A stretch of DNA of 36,773 nt from an uncultured Chromatiales bacterium (GTDB taxonomy: Bacteria; Pseudomonadota; Gammaproteobacteria; Steroidobacterales; BM003). The notes below the pieces were generated by a model that was given only the letters and a program-made list of their open reading frames with translations, was not told the origin of the DNA and searched no databases. The position numbers were made by a program, and so were the translations under genes. Shown in pieces: positions 27,390 through 36,773 of this stretch. The stretch covers positions 1 through 36,773 of the forward strand of contig CAKZML010000295.1 in assembly GCA_937128475.1 (NCBI GenBank). The letters run 5' to 3'. Numbering within the stretch: position 1 is the first letter of the stretch; each line of letters opens with the position of its first letter.

Positions 27390-30300
27390 TTAGGAGTTTT
27401 CCACCCGGCGAGGATACATCACCCTAACCCGGTCTCGCCCCACCATTTCAACCAGCCGGTCCATCAGTTCCCGGGTGGGTTTGACCTGCCACTGCTCGCC
27501 CAGGTAAACCCGTCCTTGCGCGCTGTCTCCCCGGTACTGGATACCCACATCGCACAGCCCTCCCAGGTGGGGCTGCAGGGCAGATTTCAGCTGGTCTGCG
27601 AAGTCCTGACTGATACTGCCGCCATCACACTGGATCAGCAATCGACGGGCGTAGCGCTGGCGGGCCTGCTCCATGGTCTGCAGGCTGGTGGCGTTGAGAC
27701 TCCAGGCATCGGTGAAATCCACAAACCTCAAGGTGCCGTCAACAATCAGGATGGCGTCCTTGGTCAATAAATGCCGGTGATCGTTCGCCACCTCATCAAA
27801 CAAGGTCACCTCCAGACGCGCGCTACGATCATCCAGCAACAAGATCAGGCGATTCCCCCGCTTGCGCATATCCATCACCAGGCCGCCGACGGTAACCGCC
27901 TTGCGACTTGAGGCGTAACGGGATTCACCAGGCGCCGGCCGACCGGAAACCAGGTCCACAATACGCCCGCTGGTGAACTGCTTAAGTTCTGTCTCGTATT
28001 CATTGATCGGATGACCGGTGAGATACAGACCCAGGGTCTCCCGCTCACCCAGCAAACGCTGTTGTTCGCTCCACTCGGACCGGGGCTTGATCAGGGTGTG
28101 CTCCATCGGCACTTCCGGCGCGGTAACCGATCCAAACATATCGCTCTGCCCCGCGGCCAACGCCTTGGCATCCTGCTCGGCCACTTTCAGCGCTTCGTCC
28201 AGGTTTGCCATCAGGGTGGCCCGGTTCTCGCCCAGGCAATCCATGGAACCGGAGCGAATCACTGCCTCCAGTACGCGCCGATTGAGCTTCTTGGGATCGA
28301 TCCTGCTGCACAGTTCAAACAGATCCTTGAAGCGACCGTTCTTCTCACGCTCCTCGATCAAGCCCTCGATCGCTCCCCGACCCACGCCCTTGATGGCGCC
28401 GAGTCCATATCGAATGCTCTCGGTATCCGGGGCGGAAAATGCGAACTCGGATTCATTCACGTCCGGCGGCGCGATGACCAGCCCCATCCGGTCACATTCC
28501 TCAATGAACGTAACCACCTTGTCAGTGCTGTCCATATCCGAGGACAACACGGCGGCCATAAACTCTGCGGGGAAATGCGCTTTCAGCCATGCTGTCTGAT
28601 AGGACAGCATCGCGTAGGCGGCGGAATGAGACTTGTTAAAACCGTAGCCTGCGAACTTCTCCATCAAGTCGAAAATGTAGGTGGCCTTGGCCTCGTCAAC
28701 ACCCCGGTTCTTTGAGCCTTCAACGAAGAATTCCCGCTGCTTGGCCATCTCCTCGGCTTTCTTTTTACCCATGGCCCGACGCAGCAGGTCAGCGCCGCCG
28801 AGACTGTATCCGGCAAGTACCTGGGCGATCTGCATAACCTGTTCCTGGTAGAGAATCACACCATAGGTGGGCTCCAGGATGGCTTGCAGGTCCGGGTGCA
28901 GGTAATCAATCGCGGCGCCGGTACGATCGTGTTTACGATCGATAAAGTCGTCCACCATGCCCGATTGCAATGGACCGGGACGGAACAACGCCACCAGCGC
29001 CACGATTTCATCGAACCGGTCAGGCTGCAGGCGCTTGATCAGGTCCTTCATGCCGCGGGATTCAAGCTGGAACACCGCGGTGGTTTCACAGCGCTTCAGC
29101 AGGTCAAAGGTCTTTTCATCATCGTAGCGAATACCATCCAGTGTCACCGGCTCCTCGCCCGCCACCTTGCGCTTGCGATTTATCGCCTTGAGAGCCCAGT
29201 CGATGATGGTGAGGGTCCGAAGACCCAGGAAATCGAATTTAACCAGGCCGACTTTTTCAACGTCATCCTTGTCGTACTGACTGACGACGTTGGTTCCGCC
29301 CTCTTCACAATAAAGCGGTACGAAGTCCGTCAGTGGCCCGGGCGCGATGACCACGCCGCCGGCGTGCTTACCCGCATTTCGGGACAGGCCTTCCAGGGAC
29401 CTGGCCAGGTCTATCAAGGTCTGGACATCTTCCTCATTCTCGTAGGCCGTGCGCAGCTCATCTTCCTGGGCCAGCGCCTTTTCCAGGGTAATGCCGATTT
29501 CAAAAGGAATCAGCTTGGCAATACGGTCAACGAATCCATAGGGATGGCCCAGCACCCGTCCCACGTCGCGCACCACCGCCTTGGCAGCCATGGTGCCAAA
29601 GGTGATGATCTGGGAAACCTGGTCCCTGCCATAACGCTCGGCCACGTAATCGATAACCCGATCCCGGCCTTCCATGCAGAAGTCGACATCAAAGTCAGGC
29701 ATGGACACACGTTCCGGATTAAGGAAACGTTCGAAAAGCAGTTCATGCTCAAGGGGGTCAAGATCAGTAATGCCCAGCACCCAGGCAACCAGGGAACCGG
29801 CACCGGAACCACGACCCGGACCGACCGGCACGTCGTTTTCTTTTGCCCAGCGAATGAAGTCCGCGACGATCAGGAAGTAGCCAGGAAAACCCATGCCTTC
29901 GATCACGCCCAGCTCGATGGCCAGGCGCTCCTTGTAGCCGGGAATGTCGGCTTCGGGGATATTCCGTAATCGGATTTTCTCGGCCAGGCCCTGCTCACTG
30001 GCCTCGGCAAGCCAGGAGGCGGTGGTATAGCCATCAGGCACTTCAAACTCGGGAAGTACGCTATGCCCCAATTCCATGGTCAGGTTGCATCGCCTGGCAA
30101 TCTCGACCGTGTTGGCAAGAGCCTCGGGAAGATCCTCGAATAGCTCCGCCATCTCCTCGGCGCTACGCAGGTATTGCTGGGTGGAGTATTCCCTGGGTCT
30201 GCCCGGATCAGTCAGCGCATGACCACCGTGAATGCAAACCCTGGCCTCGTGGGACTCGAACTCTTCCTGGTCCAGGAAGCGAACGTCATTGGTCGCCACC

Positions 30301-30887
30301 AGCGGTATATCCATTTTCGAGGCCAACGCCACAGCCGCGTGCAGGTATGTTTCATCCCCTTCCCTACCGGTACGCTGGACCTCCATGTAGAACCGACCCG
30401 GGAACAACCCTGACCAAAATTCCACGGCCTGGCGGGCATCGCTTTCGCGCCTGGCCAGCAAGGCTCGGCCAACGTCTCCGCGCTTGCCACCGGAAAGCAT
30501 GATCAGTCCTTCGGTCATGCCCTGGAACCATTCCCTCTCAAGCATGGGAACGCCGTGATGCTGTCCATGCAGGTAGGCCTGGGTCAGCAGTCGGGAAAGA
30601 TTTCGATAACCGTTTTCATAATCCTGGCATAGAAGGATGACCCGGCTGGGCTTGCCCGGATCCTCAGGCTCATTCAACAGCAGGTCGGCGCCGATAATCG
30701 GCTTTACGCCCTTCTTGCGAGCAGCCTGGTAAAACTTCACCAATCCGAATAAATCGTTCTGATCTGTCATGGCCAGGGCAGGCATGCCCATTTCCGCCGC
30801 CCTTTGCATCAGGGCGGGAATACGCACCACGCTGTCAGCCAGGGAAAACTCGGTATGCAGACTCAAATGGACAAAAGACGAATTCAT
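27390..30887 (-). CDS. dnaE: DNA polymerase III alpha subunit
   Basis: Catalytic subunit of the replicative polymerase. PHP domain at residues 4-270 ([35 protein letters not shown]). The palm has the catalytic aspartates in [20 protein letters not shown] and the third in [14 protein letters not shown]. These are followed by [20 protein letters not shown], the helix-hairpin-helix region and a C-terminal OB fold ([20 protein letters not shown]). The track ORF starts 92 codons too early inside rnhB. The ATG at 30887 overlaps the rnhB stop (ATGA) and has GGAGG 6 nt upstream, giving 1165 residues (E. coli 1160). Confidence 0.98.
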   Translation of the reverse strand: MNSSFVHLSLHTEFSLADSVVRIPALMQRAAEMGMPALAMTDQNDLFGLVKFYQAARKKGVKPIIGADLLLNEPEDPGKPSRVILLCQDYENGYRNLSRLLTQAYLHGQHHGVPMLEREWFQGMTEGLIMLSGGKRGDVGRALLARRESDARQAVEFWSGLFPGRFYMEVQRTGREGDETYLHAAVALASKMDIPLVATNDVRFLDQEEFESHEARVCIHGGHALTDPGRPREYSTQQYLRSAEEMAELFEDLPEALANTVEIARRCNLTMELGHSVLPEFEVPDGYTTASWLAEASEQGLAEKIRLRNIPEADIPGYKERLAIELGVIEGMGFPGYFLIVADFIRWAKENDVPVGPGRGSGAGSLVAWVLGITDLDPLEHELLFERFLNPERVSMPDFDVDFCMEGRDRVIDYVAERYGRDQVSQIITFGTMAAKAVVRDVGRVLGHPYGFVDRIAKLIPFEIGITLEKALAQEDELRTAYENEEDVQTLIDLARSLEGLSRNAGKHAGGVVIAPGPLTDFVPLYCEEGGTNVVSQYDKDDVEKVGLVKFDFLGLRTLTIIDWALKAINRKRKVAGEEPVTLDGIRYDDEKTFDLLKRCETTAVFQLESRGMKDLIKRLQPDRFDEIVALVALFRPGPLQSGMVDDFIDRKHDRTGAAIDYLHPDLQAILEPTYGVILYQEQVMQIAQVLAGYSLGGADLLRRAMGKKKAEEMAKQREFFVEGSKNRGVDEAKATYIFDLMEKFAGYGFNKSHSAAYAMLSYQTAWLKAHFPAEFMAAVLSSDMDSTDKVVTFIEECDRMGLVIAPPDVNESEFAFSAPDTESIRYGLGAIKGVGRGAIEGLIEEREKNGRFKDLFELCSRIDPKKLNRRVLEAVIRSGSMDCLGENRATLMANLDEALKVAEQDAKALAAGQSDMFGSVTAPEVPMEHTLIKPRSEWSEQQRLLGERETLGLYLTGHPINEYETELKQFTSGRIVDLVSGRPAPGESRYASSRKAVTVGGLVMDMRKRGNRLILLLDDRSARLEVTLFDEVANDHRHLLTKDAILIVDGTLRFVDFTDAWSLNATSLQTMEQARQRYARRLLIQCDGGSISQDFADQLKSALQPHLGGLCDVGIQYRGDSAQGRVYLGEQWQVKPTRELMDRLVEMVGRDRVRVMYPRRVENS

Positions 30888-31504
30888 CCCTTGCCTCCGA
30901 AAAAGGCACTCACTGGGGAGAAGGTTCGGCGGTGTATCGGGCTGGGCCCGATTTGCTCCAGGCACTTGCGATGAGCCGCCGTGGGATAGCCTTTGTGGCC
31001 TGCGAAACCATAACCGGGATACACCACGTCCAACCCTTTCATCATCCTGTCCCGAGTTACCTTGGCAAGAATAGAGGCGGCACTGATCTCGGGCACCAGG
31101 GCATCGCCACCAACAATGGCCTCTATGGTACAGGACAGTCCGGTACCTGCCAGTGACGGACAACGATTTCCGTCCACCTGCACATGGTCCGGCATCACCG
31201 CCAGTCCCAGTAAACTTCGGCGCATGGCCAGCATTGTGGCGTGCAGGATATTGAGCGAGTCAATTTCATCCGCATCCGACCAGGCGACAGCCCAGGCCAG
31301 GGAGCGAGCCTTGACCTGTGGAAACAGCTTTTCCCGCCTGGCCTCGCTTAGTTTTTTCGAATCGGCCAGTCCGGCAATCGGATCCTGGGGATTCAATATC
31401 ACCGCTGCAGCCACCACCGGACCCGCAAGGGGACCCCTGCCCGCCTCGTCGACACCGGCCATCAAATTACTATGGGAAAAATTCAGGCTGCCCTGAGTCG
31501 TCAT
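30884..31504 (-). CDS. rnhB: Ribonuclease HII
   Basis: Removes ribonucleotides embedded in DNA and RNA from hybrids. Type 2 RNase H signature: [20 protein letters not shown] with catalytic Asp19 and Glu20, [22 protein letters not shown] with the third carboxylate, [11 protein letters not shown] with the fourth, and [15 protein letters not shown]. 206 residues. It overlaps lpxB upstream and dnaE downstream by 4 nt each, the conserved lpxB-rnhB-dnaE run. Confidence 0.97.
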   Translation of the reverse strand: MTTQGSLNFSHSNLMAGVDEAGRGPLAGPVVAAAVILNPQDPIAGLADSKKLSEARREKLFPQVKARSLAWAVAWSDADEIDSLNILHATMLAMRRSLLGLAVMPDHVQVDGNRCPSLAGTGLSCTIEAIVGGDALVPEISAASILAKVTRDRMMKGLDVVYPGYGFAGHKGYPTAAHRKCLEQIGPSPIHRRTFSPVSAFFGGKG

Positions 31505-32664
31505 TCGCCCACCTGCTCCACTGGCTCCCGACCCAGGAGTTCCAACACAGCCCTGGCTGCGGTGCTCGCGGCATCCTGTCGCAGAGCGCGGTGCATGGCT
31601 TCAAACGCCTCGACCTGCTCCTTGCGCCGCGCCGGATCTTCAAGCAGCCCCAGGACCTCGTTGCCCAGTGTTTGCGGGTTCACCGCATCCATGATGTGTT
31701 CAGGCACCACTGGTGGTGAATGCAAAAGATTTGGTAACGAATAATGCTTGAGATGCAGACCAAGAAATGTCTCGGCCAGCCACTTGGTTATCTTGGAGAT
31801 TCGGTAGGCCATGACCATGGGTCGCTTTACCAGCGCGGTTTCCAGCGCAGCGGTGCCTGAGGCCAACAACACCACGTCCGCTGCAGCCATACACGCCTGG
31901 GGCTGTCCATCCACCAGGGTCACCGGGACACCCGGGGCGGCCTGGGCCAGGGCCGCCTCGAACGCCTGGCGCACTGCCGGGCCGGCCATGGGAGAAACGA
32001 ACACCAGGTCGGGTCGGCGACTGGCAAGCCAATTTATGGTTCCCGCGAAATCCTCGCCCAAGCGCTTGAGTTCACCCCGTCGGCTCCCGGGCAATACCGC
32101 CACCACCTGGCCGGTTTCGGGCAAGCCCAGGCGTCGCCGGTGCTCGCCCCTGTCCAGTGCCAGGGGTATCTCGTCTGCCAGGGGGTGACCAACGAACGCC
32201 GCAGGCACCCCATGCTGGTCGTAAAAGGCTTTCTCAAAAGGCAGCAGACACAACACCAGGTCCGTGGAACGACCGATCTTGTGAACCCGCTTCTGGCGCC
32301 AGGCCCACACCGAGGGACTGACGAAATGAACTGTCTTGATGCCTTTGCGACGCAACTTGCGTTCCAGGCCAAGATTAAAGTCCGGTGCATCAACACCGAT
32401 AACCACATCAGGAGGATTATCGCGCCAGCGCTTGACCAGGCCCCGCCGAAGCTTGAGCAGCCGCGGCAATTCACCGAACACCTCGACGATGCCCATCACC
32501 GCCAGTTCATCCGAATCATGGAGGCAGTGACAGCCGGCTTCACGCATCAGCGGCCCGCCCACTCCTTCCACCTGGAGCCCGGGCACCATCCGCTTTAAAG
32601 CCTTGATCAGGGCTGCCCCCAGCAAATCACCGGAAGCCTCGCCAGCGACAATAGCTAGACGCAT
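31501..32664 (-). CDS. lpxB: Lipid-A-disaccharide synthase
   Basis: Glycosyltransferase (GT19) joining UDP-diacylglucosamine and lipid X into the lipid A disaccharide. Signatures: [86 protein letters not shown], and the C-terminal [20 protein letters not shown]. 387 residues. It follows lpxA after a 73-nt gap, the only loose joint in this lipid A block, and overlaps rnhB by 4 nt. Confidence 0.98.
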   Translation of the reverse strand: MRLAIVAGEASGDLLGAALIKALKRMVPGLQVEGVGGPLMREAGCHCLHDSDELAVMGIVEVFGELPRLLKLRRGLVKRWRDNPPDVVIGVDAPDFNLGLERKLRRKGIKTVHFVSPSVWAWRQKRVHKIGRSTDLVLCLLPFEKAFYDQHGVPAAFVGHPLADEIPLALDRGEHRRRLGLPETGQVVAVLPGSRRGELKRLGEDFAGTINWLASRRPDLVFVSPMAGPAVRQAFEAALAQAAPGVPVTLVDGQPQACMAAADVVLLASGTAALETALVKRPMVMAYRISKITKWLAETFLGLHLKHYSLPNLLHSPPVVPEHIMDAVNPQTLGNEVLGLLEDPARRKEQVEAFEAMHRALRQDAASTAARAVLELLGREPVEQVGE

Positions 32665-32737
32665 GTGTCAGAGATCTCCCAAGTAAAAGGGGGCGCAAAC
32701 ACCCGGGCTAATAGATACCCAAAGACGCACCGGGGCG

Positions 32738-33517
32738 TCAGCGAATAATACTGCGTCGAGACTCGTGAGTCAGGAAGTTCAGGAATATCTCCAGTTCTGG
32801 CTGGGTTTGGGCAAGCCGGGCGATCTCATCCGTGGCCTCTTGCAGGCGCATCCCCGAGCGGTAAAGCACACGGTATGCATTACGAATGTTACGCAGTTGC
32901 TCTTTTTCAAAGCCACGGCGCTTAAGCCCTTCAAGGTTGATACCCTTCGGCTCGCCGGGGTTTCCGGAAATGGTGATGTACGGGGGCACATCCCGATTGA
33001 TACCTGAGTACATACCCAGGAACGCGTAATCACCCACGGAACAGAACTGGTGGGCTCCAACAAAGCCCCCGAATATCACGTGATTCCCCACGTGTACGTG
33101 CCCCGCCAGAGTCGCATTATTGGCGAGAATCACGTCATTACCAACCGTGCAGTCATGGGCAATATGCACATAGGCCATGATCCAGTTGTCATCACCCAGG
33201 CGCGTCGCACCTTGGTCCTGGGCAGTACCACGATTGATCGTGCAATATTCGCGAATCGTATTGCCATCACCAATTTCCAGCCTGGTTTCCTCGCCCGCAT
33301 ACTTCTTGTCCTGGGGCTCGTCACCAATGGAGGAAAACTGGAAAATTCTGTTCTTCTCGCCAATAACGGTGGGACCCTTGATCACCACGTGTGAAGCGAT
33401 CTCAGTTCCGGTTCCGATCCGCACACCATCACCAATCACGCTATACGGACCAATGGTCACGCCATCGGCAATCTCTGCGCCGGAATCAATAATTGCGGTG
33501 GGATGTATGTTGCTCAT
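32738..33517 (-). CDS. lpxA: UDP-GlcNAc acyltransferase LpxA
   Basis: First enzyme of lipid A synthesis; transfers a 3-hydroxyacyl chain from ACP to the 3-OH of UDP-GlcNAc. It has a left-handed beta-helix of hexapeptide repeats (residues 1-185), the catalytic His121 ([10 protein letters not shown]), HQFCSVGDY, then [10 protein letters not shown] and a C-terminal helical domain. The hydrocarbon-ruler position equivalent to E. coli Gly173 is Met169 (FLGMYSG). The P. aeruginosa enzyme also has Met169 and prefers 10-carbon acyl chains, so a C10 preference is likely. 259 residues; 4-nt overlap with fabZ. Confidence 0.98.
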   Translation of the reverse strand: MSNIHPTAIIDSGAEIADGVTIGPYSVIGDGVRIGTGTEIASHVVIKGPTVIGEKNRIFQFSSIGDEPQDKKYAGEETRLEIGDGNTIREYCTINRGTAQDQGATRLGDDNWIMAYVHIAHDCTVGNDVILANNATLAGHVHVGNHVIFGGFVGAHQFCSVGDYAFLGMYSGINRDVPPYITISGNPGEPKGINLEGLKRRGFEKEQLRNIRNAYRVLYRSGMRLQEATDEIARLAQTQPELEIFLNFLTHESRRSIIR

Positions 33518-33960
33518 TGTCCTGGTGCCACCATCAGTTCAGCCGTGGCCACTATTTGCCCGTCAACCTCGGCTGTCGCGCTGAATTTCCAAATCGTTCT
33601 GATGCGTCTTTTGAACTCGACCTTCAGGACAAGCTGATCTCCCGGGGACACCGGCTTCTTGAAGCGTGCCTGGTCTATGCCCACGAACACGAATACCTGA
33701 CCACTACCCGGGGCCTCACCCACGGTCTCAAAGGCCAGCAGGCCACAAGCCTGGGCCATGGCTTCCACCACCAGCACACCGGGCATGATAGGACGCCCCG
33801 GAAAATGTCCCTGGAAAAAAGGCTCGTTGATCGTGACGTTCTTGATAGCCGTCAGACACTTTCCCGGTTCGCAGGAAATGACTTTATCCACCAACAGGAA
33901 CGGGTAGCGGTGGGGCAACAGGTCGAGTACCCCCTGAATATCGATTGACGTCTCACTCAT
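33514..33960 (-). CDS. fabZ: 3-hydroxyacyl-ACP dehydratase FabZ
   Basis: Hot-dog-fold dehydratase of fatty acid elongation, competing with LpxA and LpxD for 3-hydroxyacyl-ACP. [14 protein letters not shown], then [20 protein letters not shown] with catalytic His52, and EAMAQ with Glu66. 148 residues. It overlaps both neighbours (lpxD and lpxA) by 4 nt, so stoichiometry is coupled with the lipid A enzymes. Confidence 0.98.
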   Translation of the reverse strand: MSETSIDIQGVLDLLPHRYPFLLVDKVISCEPGKCLTAIKNVTINEPFFQGHFPGRPIMPGVLVVEAMAQACGLLAFETVGEAPGSGQVFVFVGIDQARFKKPVSPGDQLVLKVEFKRRIRTIWKFSATAEVDGQIVATAELMVAPGQ

Positions 33961-34991
33961 GATTCTTGTTCCGGCTCAGCGGATCCCTTTGCGAGTTTTT
34001 TAACCGTACGTGCTAACTGATTCAAATCACGGAAGCGCGCGCTGTTTCGACGCCAGTTTCGCGCCTCGTCCATAGGCAGTGCGCCCGAATAAACGCCACC
34101 TTCCTGGGTGATTGAATGATTTACAAGGGTGCGCGCGGTAATCGTGACGCCATCAGCAATTGTCAGATGCCCGGCAATCCCGACATCGCCCGCTATCAGG
34201 CAGTTCTTTCCAACACGGGTACTGCCGGCAATCATAGCGCAGCCTGCCAATGCCGTGTGGGCACCAATATGAACGTTATGCCCGATCTGGATCTGGTTAT
34301 CCAAACGGACATCATCTTCCAGGACAGTGTCTTCCAGCGCGCCGCGATCAACCGTGGTGTTTGAACCTATTTCCACGTCGTTGCCCAGCCGGACACTGCC
34401 CAACTGGGGCACCTTCACCCAGCCGTCCGAATCCGGGGCCAGGCCGAAACCGTCGCCACCAATAACCGAGCCAGGATGGAGGATGCAGCGCTGACCAACC
34501 GACACCCGCTTGCCCAGGTAAACCCGGCCGACAAGGTGACTGTCTGCACCAACCCTGGCGCCGGCCTCAACGATTGAACCTGGACCTATCACCACCCGGT
34601 CACCAATCTCGGCGCCCTCGCCCACAAAGGCCAGGGCAGAAATTTGCGCGCTGTCCGAGACTTTCGCACTGGACTCGACAACCGCAGATGGGTGAACTCC
34701 GGCCACCGCTGTACCTAACGGATGCAGCAACTGGGCGACCCTGGCGTAGACGGTGTAGGGGTTGTTACACACCAATGCGGCGACCGGACAGGAATCCAGG
34801 TCTTTCTTGCCCAATATCACAACACCCGCCCGGGTTCCGGGCAGGTGCTTGCGATAAGTGGGATTAGCCAGGAAGGAAACACTTTCCGGGCCTGCTTTTT
34901 CAAGTGTACCCAGGCTCGAGACAACCTGGCCTGGATCACCAACCAGTTCACAACCGAAGCGAACAGCTAATTCCGAGAGAGTGACTCCCAT
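33957..34991 (-). CDS. lpxD: UDP-3-O-acylglucosamine N-acyltransferase LpxD
   Basis: Third lipid A enzyme, adding the N-linked 3-hydroxyacyl chain. N-terminal uridine-binding domain (1-100, with [13 protein letters not shown]), then a beta-helix of hexapeptide repeats (about 100-300) with the catalytic His238 in [23 protein letters not shown], and a C-terminal helix (residues about 318-340) that ends in a charged tail. 344 residues, E. coli 341. ATG 34991. Confidence 0.98.
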   Translation of the reverse strand: MGVTLSELAVRFGCELVGDPGQVVSSLGTLEKAGPESVSFLANPTYRKHLPGTRAGVVILGKKDLDSCPVAALVCNNPYTVYARVAQLLHPLGTAVAGVHPSAVVESSAKVSDSAQISALAFVGEGAEIGDRVVIGPGSIVEAGARVGADSHLVGRVYLGKRVSVGQRCILHPGSVIGGDGFGLAPDSDGWVKVPQLGSVRLGNDVEIGSNTTVDRGALEDTVLEDDVRLDNQIQIGHNVHIGAHTALAGCAMIAGSTRVGKNCLIAGDVGIAGHLTIADGVTITARTLVNHSITQEGGVYSGALPMDEARNWRRNSARFRDLNQLARTVKKLAKGSAEPEQES

Positions 34992-35014
34992 GCTGCTACT
35001 GCCCCGTACCGGGC

Positions 35015-35545
35015 CTAGTTACCCGATGTAAACTTGTTTTTCAGAGCAGCCAGGAGTTCGTCGGTGACATCCATGGCTTCGCTGGCATACAGCGGATCAC
35101 CAACGATCAGGTCATATCCCTGGGTCTTGGCGAAACTATTGATCTCTTCGAAAAGGGTCCGCTGCAACTTGCCCAGCTCTTCGTTACGACGAAGATTAAC
35201 GTCTTCGTTCATTTCCTGGCCCTTGCGCTGCAAATCACGCTGCCCGTCACGCATCTGACGCTCCAGGCTTACCCTTTCTTCTTCGCTCATGACAGCACCG
35301 TCACGCTTCAGGGCTTCTTCCTTGTCACGGAGGTCCTTCTGCATGGCTGCCAGCTCTCGCTGCCTTGGGGCAAATTCGGCCTGCAATGATTCAGCCAGTG
35401 CCTTGGATTGAGGCGCAGAACCCATCAAGCGCTGAACATTCACAACGCCAATCTTGGCTTCGGCAGCCTGCAAACTTGCTGAGCCCAGCCCGATAAACGC
35501 CATCGAACCAATAAGTGCCAAACGCCAAATTTTATTAAATCGCAT
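35015..35545 (-). CDS. skp: Periplasmic chaperone Skp (OmpH)
   Basis: Holdase that carries unfolded outer-membrane proteins across the periplasm to BamA. Signal peptide ([13 protein letters not shown]... cleaved near LQAAEA), then [16 protein letters not shown] and long charged helices forming the trimer tentacles (about 50-135), and a C-terminal strand [20 protein letters not shown]. Two starts are possible: ATG 35560, which overlaps the bamA stop as TAATG, and ATG 35545, which has GGTGG 8 nt upstream and a normal signal-peptide N region. I prefer the latter (176 residues). Identity rests on pattern and the bamA-skp-lpxD order. Confidence 0.93.
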   Translation of the reverse strand: MRFNKIWRLALIGSMAFIGLGSASLQAAEAKIGVVNVQRLMGSAPQSKALAESLQAEFAPRQRELAAMQKDLRDKEEALKRDGAVMSEEERVSLERQMRDGQRDLQRKGQEMNEDVNLRRNEELGKLQRTLFEEINSFAKTQGYDLIVGDPLYASEAMDVTDELLAALKNKFTSGN

Positions 35546-35559
35546 GTAAGTAACCACCA

Positions 35560-36773
35560 TTAAAATGCAGAACCAATAGAAAACTGGAAGCCTTCAGTTT
35601 CATCCGCCCGGACAAAGCCGTCGCCTGTAAACTCATTCAAAGGAACGCCGTAGCTGAAACGGAACAATCCCAGGGGGGCCAGCCATTGTACTGAAACGCC
35701 CACCGATTGACGCAGATCCGCTGCGTCAAAGTCGTAAAAAACCTGGTTGCCATACCCGTCAAAGAATCGGGTACCACCGGTAGAGAATACATTACCGATA
35801 TCAAAGAACAAACTGGCGCGTGCCTGGGACGCAAACTTCTCCGGCATGGGAAGCAGTAACTCTGCCTGCCCAGCCACCATCAGATTGCCACCGTAGGGGT
35901 TGCCGTTGCTGTCCCTTGGGCCCAGGCTGGACTCGCGGAAACCACGCACTGAATTCGGACCACCGGCAAACATGTTACGGGCTGGCGGCGGGGCCGTGGA
36001 ATCGCCCAGCGCCTCGGTAAAGTTCACTTCCCCGTGGAACGACAGCCCCCACTGACCCCAGAGAGGAATCAGCTTGAGACCCTCCCAGGACGCCGCAAGG
36101 TACTCCAGGTCACTGCCCGGAACCGCTGCGGCCAGGCTGATAATGTGCCTGGAACCACGGTTGGCGAAAATCGCCCTGTTTCGGGTGTCATACAACCAGG
36201 TAGTCGTTAATTCAATCAAGTTGTAATCAGTGCCGTAGATGATCTGCCCGGCTGTCGGCTGTTCCACGTAGGAATTGCCGTTGTTGATCACCCACTCCTG
36301 CAACTGCTGCGAACTGCCTCTACCGGTAATCAACTGGGTATTTCGAAGATTTACACCGTAAGAAAGCCGCTGCCATTCGGTGATCGGGTATCCGTACTGG
36401 ATTCCCAACTGCATCGACTTTGAGTTGAATTCCGAACCATTGGACACCAACTGCACAGTATCCCTGTAAGCCAGGTTAACAGTACGACTGACACCGTCCA
36501 TATTTACGTATGGGTCGGTGTGGTTGAACATTAACATCTTGGAATATTTACCGGAGTTCACCTGTCCGGAAATATGATTACCCGACCCAAGGAAATTCGT
36601 GTGAGTAAAGTTACCGTTCAATTGCACACCCTGGGAGCCTGAGTACCCAAGTCCGCCACCGAATTGACCGGGCAAACCTTCCTTGATCTCAAACTCGACA
36701 TCCACCAGGTCAGGGGTACCGGGGACAGGAACACTCTCCACATCAACTTTTTCAATGAACGGCAGACGTTGCA
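35560..36773 (-). CDS. bamA: Outer membrane protein assembly factor BamA, C-terminal part; continues beyond the right edge
   Basis: Core beta-barrel of the BAM complex. About 404 residues are present, from the end of the last POTRA domain (RLPFIEKVDVESVPVPGTPD, read through the window edge) to the barrel end. The barrel has the conserved loop-6 motif VRGF (NSVRGFRESSLGPRD) and ends in phenylalanine (FQFSIGSAF), the beta signal. The track ORF starts at an internal ATG at 36741; the reading frame is open to the edge, so it is truncated by the window, not broken. Its stop overlaps the possible upstream skp start. Confidence 0.98.
   Translation of the reverse strand, partial: QRLPFIEKVDVESVPVPGTPDLVDVEFEIKEGLPGQFGGGLGYSGSQGVQLNGNFTHTNFLGSGNHISGQVNSGKYSKMLMFNHTDPYVNMDGVSRTVNLAYRDTVQLVSNGSEFNSKSMQLGIQYGYPITEWQRLSYGVNLRNTQLITGRGSSQQLQEWVINNGNSYVEQPTAGQIIYGTDYNLIELTTTWLYDTRNRAIFANRGSRHIISLAAAVPGSDLEYLAASWEGLKLIPLWGQWGLSFHGEVNFTEALGDSTAPPPARNMFAGGPNSVRGFRESSLGPRDSNGNPYGGNLMVAGQAELLLPMPEKFASQARASLFFDIGNVFSTGGTRFFDGYGNQVFYDFDAADLRQSVGVSVQWLAPLGLFRFSYGVPLNEFTGDGFVRADETEGFQFSIGSAF

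Noticed and set aside
30888-31163. N-terminal 92-residue extension of dnaE in the ORF track
   Set aside because: It lies inside rnhB in another frame and lacks homology. The ATG at 30887 has a good ribosome site and matches family starts.

Overview
The window is a dense, moderately GC-rich stretch of a gammaproteobacterial chromosome. It is almost entirely conserved housekeeping genes, and nearly all are on the minus strand (only three plus-strand genes: ygfZ, a MTH938-family gene and an Smr-domain gene). Diagnostic gammaproteobacterial blocks are bamA-skp-lpxD-fabZ-lpxA-lpxB-rnhB-dnaE-accA, tilS-pyrG-kdsA-eno-ftsB, truD/surE-pcm-yqaA-nlpD-rpoS and rpoE-rseA-rseB-rseC. Next to recJ, prfB and lysS is an RpfE-type gene, an order I recall from the Xanthomonas rpf region. 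That, the metal-dependent type of KdsA and the SDHAF4 homologue suggest a lineage outside the enteric group, perhaps near Xanthomonadales, Chromatiales or Woeseiales. Genus cannot be fixed from this sequence alone.

Layout, read in the direction of transcription of the minus strand (right to left). (1) 36773-27315 holds the outer-membrane and lipid A block: bamA (cut by the window edge), skp, lpxD, fabZ, lpxA, lpxB, rnhB, dnaE and accA, many joined by 4-nt stop/start overlaps. (2) 26344-20708 holds tilS, then pyrG, kdsA, eno and ftsB behind a likely sigma70 promoter, followed by truD. (3) 19574-18647 holds a small mobile-element remnant sitting between the stop codons of truD and the convergent smr gene, and a tandem-repeat promoter region between smr and surE. 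(4) 18646-14912 is the stationary-phase block surE, pcm, yqaA, nlpD and rpoS. (5) 14898-9098 holds a MTH938-family gene (plus), then rpfE-like, recJ, prfB (with its programmed frameshift) and lysS. (6) 9101-3848 holds ygfZ (plus), diverging from an SDHAF4-like gene followed by sdhC-D-A-B-E and ygfX, which together encode respiratory complex II and its maturation factors. (7) 3735-1 holds the envelope-stress operon rpoE-rseA-rseB-rseC behind a near-consensus sigmaE autoregulatory promoter, then a glutaredoxin-like gene and lepA (cut by the edge).

The genes cover envelope building (BamA, Skp, the Lpx enzymes, KdsA), envelope surveillance (RpoE, RseA, RseB, RseC), translation quality (PrfB, LepA, TilS, TruD, LysS, Smr), central metabolism (Eno, PyrG, AccA, SDH) and stationary phase (SurE, Pcm, NlpD, RpoS). 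I did not find a clear new multi-gene system such as a phage, defence island or biosynthetic cluster. The least ordinary signals are these: a four-cysteine (CxxC...CxxC) insertion in RseB inside an operon that also carries RseC and a thioredoxin-fold protein; a 159-bp inverted-repeat element flanked by CTAG duplications that regenerates the stop codons of both convergent genes; near-identical 28-nt repeats upstream of smr; and a group of genes whose homologues are mitochondrial assembly factors. No stretch longer than 300 bases lacks a gene.
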